Source: Xanthomonas sp. DAR 34887
Lineage (GTDB): Bacteria; Pseudomonadota; Gammaproteobacteria; Xanthomonadales; Xanthomonadaceae
Length of the DNA: 64,000 nt
Assembly: GCF_041245805.1 (NCBI RefSeq)
Contig: NZ_CP162490.1
Coordinates: 2,023,001-2,087,000, forward strand
Reading direction: 5' to 3'
In this document: piece by piece, positions 59,124-64,000 of the stretch
Numbering within the stretch: the first letter of the stretch is position 1
How the letters are laid out: every line of letters begins with the position of its first letter
The notes under the pieces: model-generated
Database searches by the model: none
What the model saw: only the letters and a program-made list of their open reading frames with translations
What the model was told of the DNA's origin: nothing
Position numbers and translations under genes: made by a program

Positions 59124-60076
59124 GCGCGCCCGCCGCCGTACCTGCCGTGCCGCCGCGGCGCAGCGTGCTGCAGCGCCTGCGCACGCGGCGCCTGCCCGGC
59201 GCGCGCTGGCTGGTGATCGCCGCGCCGTACCTGTGGCTGCTGCTGTTCTTCGCGATCCCGTTCCTGATCGTGCTGCGCATCTCCTTCGCCGAGCAGGCGA
59301 TCAGCAGCCCGCCGTACAGCGACCTGCTGAACTACAAGGACGGCGTGCTGACGCTGAAGTTCACCCTGCAGAACTACCTGGCGCTGGTGCGCGACAACCA
59401 GTACATCGAAGCCTACTGGGGCTCGATCAAGATCGCCGGGATCTCCACCCTGTTGACGCTGTTGATCGGCTATCCGATGGCCTATGTGATCGCGCGCCTG
59501 TCGCCGTCGGCGCGCAACATCGCGATGATGCTGGTGGTGCTGCCGTCGTGGACCTCGTTCCTGATCCGCGTCTACGCCTGGATCGGCATCCTCGACAGCA
59601 ACGGCGTGCTCAACCGCGCGCTGCTGGCGCTGGGCCTGATCGAGCAGCCGCTGCGCATCCTGTACACGCCGATCGCCGCCTATATCGGCATCGTCTACTG
59701 CTATCTGCCGTTCATGGTGCTGCCGCTGTACGCCACGCTGGTGAAACAGGACCACCGCCTGCTCGAGGCCGCCTACGACCTGGGCGCGCGGCCGTGGAAG
59801 GCGTTCGCCACCATCACCTTGCCGATGTCGCGCCCGGGCATCGTCGCCGGCTGCATGCTGGTGATGATCCCGGCGGTGGGCGAGTTCGTGATCCCGGAAA
59901 TGCTCGGCGGCCCGGACACCTTGATGATCGGCCGGGTGCTGTGGGGCGAGTTCTTCAACAACCGCGACTGGCCGGCGGCGTCGGCGGTGGCGATCGCGAT
60001 GCTGTTGTTGCTGATGGTGCCGATCCTGATCTTCAACCGCTACCAGCAGCGCCAGCTCGCGGGCGGCCAGGCATGA
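59120..60076 (+). CDS. potH: Polyamine ABC transporter permease PotH/PotB
   Basis: This 318-residue inner-membrane permease has six predicted helices and the EAA loop EAAYDLGARPWKAFATITLPMSRPGI (about 215-240), which contacts the ATPase. The N-terminal LWLLLFFAIPFLIVLRISF matches PotH. It overlaps both neighbours by 4 bp, so the three pot genes are one operon. Confidence 0.95.
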   Translation: MSAPAAVPAVPPRRSVLQRLRTRRLPGARWLVIAAPYLWLLLFFAIPFLIVLRISFAEQAISSPPYSDLLNYKDGVLTLKFTLQNYLALVRDNQYIEAYWGSIKIAGISTLLTLLIGYPMAYVIARLSPSARNIAMMLVVLPSWTSFLIRVYAWIGILDSNGVLNRALLALGLIEQPLRILYTPIAAYIGIVYCYLPFMVLPLYATLVKQDHRLLEAAYDLGARPWKAFATITLPMSRPGIVAGCMLVMIPAVGEFVIPEMLGGPDTLMIGRVLWGEFFNNRDWPAASAVAIAMLLLLMVPILIFNRYQQRQLAGGQA

Positions 60077-60918
60077 GCGCGCTGCGCGGCGGGCGCCTGC
60101 TGCGCTGGACGGTGCTGACCGGCGGCTTCGCCTTCCTGTACCTGCCGATCCTGCTGTTGATGGTGTATTCGTTCAATGCCTCCAAGCTGGCCACGGTGTG
60201 GGCGGGGTTCTCCACCAAGTGGTACGGCGAACTGCTGCGCGACCGGCAGATCCTGCAGGCGGCGTGGATCAGCCTGAAGGTGGCGTTCTGGACCGCGACC
60301 GCGTCGATGGTGATCGGCACGCTGGCGGCGATGGTGATGACCCGCTTCCGCCGCTTCCCCAGCAAGAGCCTGTTCGGCGCGCTGGTGACCGCGCCGCTGG
60401 TGATGCCGGAGGTGATCATCGGTCTGTCGATCATGATGATGCTGGTGTCGATGGGCGGGCTGCTCGGCATCCCGCCCAAGGGCGTCACCGCGATCTGGGC
60501 CGCGCACGTCACCTTCACCCTGTCCTTCGTCACCGTGGTGGTGTCCTCGCGGCTGCAGGAACTGGACCGCTCGCTGGAAGAGGCGGCGATGGACCTGGGC
60601 GCGAACCGGCTCAAGGTGTTCTTCCTGATCACGCTGCCGATCATCGCCCCGGCGCTGGTCTCCGGCTGGCTGCTGGCCTTCACCCTGTCCCTGGACGACG
60701 TGGTGATCGCCAACTTCGTCGCCGGCCCCAACTCGACCACGCTGCCGATGACCGTGTTCTCTTCGGTGCGAATGGGGCTGAAGCCGAAGATCAACGCGCT
60801 GGCCACGCTGATGGTGCTGGCGGTGTCGATCGCCGCCTTCGTCGGCTGGTGGCTGATGGCGCGCAACGAGAAGCGCCGCCAGCGCGACATCCAGCTGGCG
60901 CTGCAGCAGGGCGGTTAG
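60073..60918 (+). CDS. potI: Polyamine ABC transporter permease PotI/PotC
   Basis: This 281-residue second permease subunit has six helices and the EAA loop EEAAMDLGANRLKVFFLITLPIIAPAL (about 175-201). FLYLPILLLMVYSFNASK at the N-terminus and SLDDVVIANFVAGPNSTTLPM are typical of PotI/PotC. It is followed closely by an inverted REP pair that may end or stabilise the transcript. Confidence 0.95.
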   Translation: MSALRGGRLLRWTVLTGGFAFLYLPILLLMVYSFNASKLATVWAGFSTKWYGELLRDRQILQAAWISLKVAFWTATASMVIGTLAAMVMTRFRRFPSKSLFGALVTAPLVMPEVIIGLSIMMMLVSMGGLLGIPPKGVTAIWAAHVTFTLSFVTVVVSSRLQELDRSLEEAAMDLGANRLKVFFLITLPIIAPALVSGWLLAFTLSLDDVVIANFVAGPNSTTLPMTVFSSVRMGLKPKINALATLMVLAVSIAAFVGWWLMARNEKRRQRDIQLALQQGG

Positions 60919-60933
60919 CGCGCCCTGTGTTCC

Positions 60934-61001
60934 TGTAGGAGCGGCTTCAGCCGCGACAGGCAGCGTCGATAAGCCCTGTCGCGGCTGAAGCCGCTCCTAC
61001 A
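60934..61001. repeat. Inverted pair of REP palindromes after potI
   Basis: Plus (60934-60960) and minus (60976-61001) units, both with the CCTGT/ACAGG extension, are perfect complements around a 15-base loop. Confidence 0.93.
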
Positions 61002-61113
61002 AAAAGCGGCAGTCGCCGCAGAACGCTGTGGTCCATCGCGCCGGCGCCATCGCCACGCCGCCGCAACCTTCGCGGCGCTAGGCTGGGCGGACTTTTTCCA
61101 GGAGTCCGTCGCG

Positions 61114-62478
61114 ATGCCTTACGACACCGTCAATCCCGCCACCGGCCAGGTCGACTACAGCCTGGAGCTGATGGATGCCGCCGCCGTCGAGCAGCGCCTG
61201 GCTGCGTCCGCGCTGGCCTTCCCCGCGTGGGCGGAAACGCCGCTGGAGCAACGCGGCGCGCTGTTGCGGCAGGTCGGCGCGCAGTTGCGCGCGCGCCGCG
61301 AGGAACTCCAGCGGGTGATGACCGCGGAGATGGGCAAGTTGCGCAAAGAGGCGCTGGCCGAGATCGACAAGTGCGCCGATGCCTGCGACTACTACGCCGA
61401 GCACGCCGCCGACTATCTGCGCGAGCAGCCGATCGCCACCGATGCGCAGCGCAGCTACGTGCGCTACGAGCCGCTGGGCTGCGTGCTGGCGGTGATGCCG
61501 TGGAACTTCCCGCTGTGGCAGGTGTTCCGCTTCCTGGCGCCGGCGCTGATGGCCGGCAACGTGGCCTTGCTCAAGCACGCCAGCAACGTGCCGCGTTGCG
61601 CCGATGCGATCCATGCGGCGCTCACTGCAGCCGGCGTGCCGGCCGGCGTGTTCGACGTGCTGCACATCGACAACGACCAGGCCGCCGAGGTGCTGCGCGA
61701 CGCGCGCATCGCCGCGGTGACGCTGACCGGCAGCGAGCGCGCCGGCCGCTCGATCGCGGCCAACGCCGGCGAGCAACTGAAGAAGTGCGTGATGGAACTC
61801 GGCGGCAGCGACGCCTTCGTGGTGCTGGACGATGCCGATCTGGATACGACCGTGGCGGCGGCGGTGAAGTCGCGCTTCGACAATGCCGGGCAGACCTGCA
61901 TCGCGGCCAAGCGCTTCGTGGTGGTCGAGGCGATCGCCGAGGAATTCGTGCGCCGCTTCGTCGCCGCCGCGGCCGAGCGCCGGCTCGGCGATCCGCAGGA
62001 CGAAGCGACCACGCTGGCGCCGCTGGCGCGCCAGGACCTGCGCGATGAACTGCACAAGCAGGTGCAGGCCAGCATCGCCAAGGGCGCCAAGCCGCTGCTC
62101 GGCGGCGCGCCGGACACCGCCACCCATGCCGGCTATCCGGCCTCGATCCTCGACCACGTGATGCCGGGCATGCCGGCCTACGACGAAGAACTGTTCGGCC
62201 CGGTCGCCGCGATCCTGCGCGTGGCCGACGAGGCCGAAGCGGTGCGCGTGGCCAACGACACCAGCTTCGGCCTGGGCGGCAGCGTGTGGAGCGCCGACCG
62301 CGCGCGCGGCGAGCGCATCGCTCGTCAGCTGCAGTGCGGCGCGGCCTTCGTCAACGCCATCGTCAAGAGCGACGTGCGCCTGCCGTTCGGCGGCATCAAG
62401 CGCTCCGGCTTCGGCCGCGAACTGGCCGAGCACGGCATCCACGAGTTCATGAATATCAAGTCGGTGTATGTGGGGTGA
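61114..62478 (+). CDS. Succinate-semialdehyde dehydrogenase-like enzyme (Sad/GabD type)
   Basis: This 454-residue NAD(P)-dependent aldehyde dehydrogenase has VMPWNFPLWQVFRFLAPALMAGN, LTGSERAGRSIAANAG, the catalytic Glu in MELGGSDAF, catalytic Cys in NAGQTCIAAKRF, and the end GGIKRSGFGRELAEHGIHEFMNIKSV. This matches the Sad/GabD1 subgroup acting on succinate semialdehyde. Placed after the pot operon, it can complete putrescine to succinate conversion. The start has a CCAGGAG ribosome site about 9 bp upstream. Confidence 0.9.
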   Translation: MPYDTVNPATGQVDYSLELMDAAAVEQRLAASALAFPAWAETPLEQRGALLRQVGAQLRARREELQRVMTAEMGKLRKEALAEIDKCADACDYYAEHAADYLREQPIATDAQRSYVRYEPLGCVLAVMPWNFPLWQVFRFLAPALMAGNVALLKHASNVPRCADAIHAALTAAGVPAGVFDVLHIDNDQAAEVLRDARIAAVTLTGSERAGRSIAANAGEQLKKCVMELGGSDAFVVLDDADLDTTVAAAVKSRFDNAGQTCIAAKRFVVVEAIAEEFVRRFVAAAAERRLGDPQDEATTLAPLARQDLRDELHKQVQASIAKGAKPLLGGAPDTATHAGYPASILDHVMPGMPAYDEELFGPVAAILRVADEAEAVRVANDTSFGLGGSVWSADRARGERIARQLQCGAAFVNAIVKSDVRLPFGGIKRSGFGRELAEHGIHEFMNIKSVYVG

Positions 62479-62480
62479 TG

Positions 62481-62511
62481 CCGGGATTGGGGCGTCGGGA
62501 TTGGGGATTCG
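62481..62511 (+). repeat. Four-G-tract element after the semialdehyde dehydrogenase stop
   Basis: CCGGGATTGGGG, CGTC, GGGATTGGGGATTCG begins two bases after the stop, on the sense strand. It has the same layout as the elements after puuC, puuA and corA. Confidence 0.9.
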
Positions 62512-62585
62512 CAACAGCGAATCCTCGGCCCGGCGCCGGCGCTTGCAACGTCAAGCAATGCCACGCACAGCTGCCGCTGCTACGA

Positions 62586-62610
62586 CCCCAATCCCAATCG
62601 CAATCCCAAC
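62586..62610 (-). repeat. Three-G-tract partial element
   Basis: On the minus strand it reads GTTGGGATTGCGATTGGG then ATTGGGG. It is a weaker copy between the convergent dehydrogenase and corA genes. Confidence 0.7.
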
Positions 62611-62662
62611 ACAGATGGTCGTAACTCGCTAAGCGGCGTCAGCACACGCAACGCCGCTCTTA

Positions 62663-62693
62663 CGAATCCCCAATCCCAACTCCCCAATCCCGG
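62663..62693 (-). repeat. Four-G-tract element after the corA stop
   Basis: On the corA sense strand, directly after TGA: CCGGGATTGGGG, AGTT, GGGATTGGGGATTCG. Convergent with the 62481 copy, it gives an inverted pair around about 150 bp with no gene. Confidence 0.9.
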
Positions 62694-62694
62694 C

Positions 62695-63687
62695 TCACAG
62701 CCACTTCGCCCGCTTGAACGCCACATACAGCCCCAGGCACACCGCGGCCACGCCGCCGACCATCAGCGGGTAGGCCCAGGGCCATTCCAGTTCCGGCATC
62801 TGCTTGAAGTTCATGCCGTACCAGCTGGTGATCAGGGTCGGCGCGGCCAGCAGTGCGGCCCAGGCGCCAAGGCGCTTGACCGTCTCGCCCTGGGCCAGGG
62901 TCACCAGCGACAGGTTCACGCTCAGCGCGGTGCCGAGCATCTCGCGTAAGGTGTCGATCGCCTCGTTGGTGCGCACCGCGTGGTCGAGCACGTCGCGCAC
63001 GTACAGCCGCACCTCGTCGGGGATCAGCGGGCCGGGGTTGCGCTTGAGGTGGGCCAGCACGTCCTGCAGCGGCGCCACGCCCAGGCGCATCTGGTTGAGC
63101 TCGCGCTTGAGTTCATACAGGCGGATCGCGGTGTCGCGCCGGTAGGCCTCGGCGAAGATATCCGTTTCCAGGCGTTCCAGGCTCTGCCGGAATTCGTCCA
63201 GGATCGGCTGGTAGTTGTCGACGATGTAGTCCAGCACCGCGTACAGCGCGTACGACGGGCCCAGCTGCATCAGCGCCGCCTCTCGCTCCAGCCGCTCGCG
63301 CACCGGCGCGTACGGCAGCGAGGCGCCGTGGCGCACGGTCAGCAGGAAGCGTGCGCCGAGGAAGGCGTGGGTCTCGCCATAGACGATGCGCTCGGCGATC
63401 ACCTGCGCGGTGTGCACCGCCAGGAACAGCGAATTGCCGTAGGCCTCGACCTTGGGCCGCTGGTGCGCCTTGCGCGTGTCCTCGATCGCCAGATCGTGCA
63501 GCTGGAATTCTTCCTGCAGCTTCTGCAGCACGTCGTCGGCCGGTTCGTACATGCCGACCCAGACGAAGCCGTCGTCGCCGGCCAGCACGTCGCTGATCTG
63601 TTCCAGCGCGATGTCGTGGCGGCGGCCGTGGCCGTCGTAATGCACGCAGTTGATGACGCAGGCAGGATTGGCGGGAACGGTGGCCAT
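62695..63687 (-). CDS. corA: CorA-type magnesium/cobalt channel
   Basis: The 330-residue CorA protein has a large cytoplasmic domain with a long helix, then two C-terminal membrane helices. The signature YGMNF (within ITSWYGMNFKQMPELEWP) follows the first one, and a basic tail (KRAKWL) ends it. The pentamer conducts Mg2+ inward. ATG 63687 is preferred to TTG 63696. It is convergent with the dehydrogenase gene. Confidence 0.95.
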   Translation of the reverse strand: MATVPANPACVINCVHYDGHGRRHDIALEQISDVLAGDDGFVWVGMYEPADDVLQKLQEEFQLHDLAIEDTRKAHQRPKVEAYGNSLFLAVHTAQVIAERIVYGETHAFLGARFLLTVRHGASLPYAPVRERLEREAALMQLGPSYALYAVLDYIVDNYQPILDEFRQSLERLETDIFAEAYRRDTAIRLYELKRELNQMRLGVAPLQDVLAHLKRNPGPLIPDEVRLYVRDVLDHAVRTNEAIDTLREMLGTALSVNLSLVTLAQGETVKRLGAWAALLAAPTLITSWYGMNFKQMPELEWPWAYPLMVGGVAAVCLGLYVAFKRAKWL

Positions 63688-63712
63688 AAGCGGCAATGGT
63701 GTGCGGGCGGGA

Positions 63713-64000
63713 TCAGCGCTGCAAGCGGCGCCGTGTGAACGCCCAGGCCAGCGCGGCGTGCACCGGCAACAGCAGGGCGATCCACTGCAGGTTGAATTGC
63801 GGCTGCAGCATCGACAGCCAATGGATCAGCAAGGCCGCGCCGGCCAGGGCGACCACTGCCCACAGCGCGATGCCGAACCAGCGCCCCGGCTGGCGGCCGC
63901 GCAGCTGCGCGATGGCGCCGCCGATCAGCAACAGGCACAGCGGGTCCAGCAGCAGCAGATTGCGATTGGCCCAGGCCGCGCGGTGGTCGCTGAAGCCCCA
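63713..64000 (-). CDS. C-terminal end of a membrane protein (probably DUF4105-type), cut by the window edge
   Basis: The frame is open to the window end and gives 95 residues: WGFSDHRAAWANRNLLLLDP, then three hydrophobic segments and a basic end (TRRRLQR). The HRAAWANRNLLLLDP motif followed by membrane helices recalls the C-terminus of Lnb/DUF4105 proteins, as far as I remember. The N-terminal catalytic part, if present, is outside the window. It lies 25 bp upstream of corA on the same strand. Confidence 0.6.
   Translation of the reverse strand, partial: WGFSDHRAAWANRNLLLLDPLCLLLIGGAIAQLRGRQPGRWFGIALWAVVALAGAALLIHWLSMLQPQFNLQWIALLLPVHAALAWAFTRRRLQR

Overview
The window is a high-GC chromosomal segment with tightly packed genes and many ATGA-type 4-bp overlaps. 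Gene content (nth, rlmKL, a CHASE hybrid kinase next to an RpfG-like HD-GYP regulator, DUF1684, DUF1203, DUF2809 and DUF445 proteins), the dispersed palindrome built on GGAGCGGCTTCAGCCGC, and heptanucleotide GGGGATT-type arrays all point to the genus Xanthomonas (Gammaproteobacteria, Lysobacteraceae). The species cannot be fixed from sequence alone. I see no rRNA, tRNA, prophage, insertion sequence or CRISPR array.

Layout. 0.1-5.2 kb: a carbonic anhydrase + SulP bicarbonate-type pair, a cluster of REP palindromes, then nth, a small unknown gene and a crotonase on the minus strand. 5.3-15.3 kb: housekeeping genes (degenerate FKBP-like periplasmic protein, DUF1289-Nudix fusion, sulfurtransferase, DUF1684 lipoprotein, AmpD-like amidase, MOSC protein, serine hydrolase, GNAT, ABC-F ATPase, RlmKL). 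15.4-25.1 kb: HD-GYP regulator and large CHASE hybrid histidine kinase, DUF445 membrane protein, ParB-like protein, and small proteins.

25.1-31.6 kb: mmsA, an alanine dehydrogenase gene broken by a 1-base frameshift, an omega-amino acid:pyruvate transaminase, and a divergent puuR-type regulator with puuC. This looks like a beta-alanine/omega-amine catabolic module. 31.6-34.1 kb: small genes separated by quadruplex-type heptamer repeats and REP hairpins. 34.1-41.8 kb: a ModE-like regulator divergent from an OFA-type (oxalate/formate) transporter, fdhD, an FdhF/YdeP-type molybdoenzyme, a small protein and an MHS transporter. 41.8-43.1 kb: a REC-REC-GGDEF protein.

43.2-62.5 kb: a polyamine locus: puuB and puuA on the minus strand, divergent puuD, a second puuA-like ligase, an aminotransferase, two tandem PotF-type binding proteins, an EmrAB plus outer-membrane-factor efflux system, potA-potH-potI, and a succinate-semialdehyde-type dehydrogenase. 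Together with puuR/puuC these can encode putrescine uptake, the gamma-glutamylated route to GABA, and transamination and oxidation to succinate. A dyad GTGT-N12/13-ACAC recurs in the puuR/transaminase and puuA/puuD divergent spacers and is a candidate shared operator. The window ends with corA and the 3' end of a membrane protein gene.

The most unusual sequence structures are: (1) a nested inverted repeat of about 800 bp between the second puuA-like gene and the aminotransferase, with hexamer arrays outermost and a REP pair at its centre; (2) sense-strand four-G-tract elements placed just after the stop codons of several genes; (3) a 154-bp array of 22 heptamers that supplies the last codons of the ModE-like regulator.
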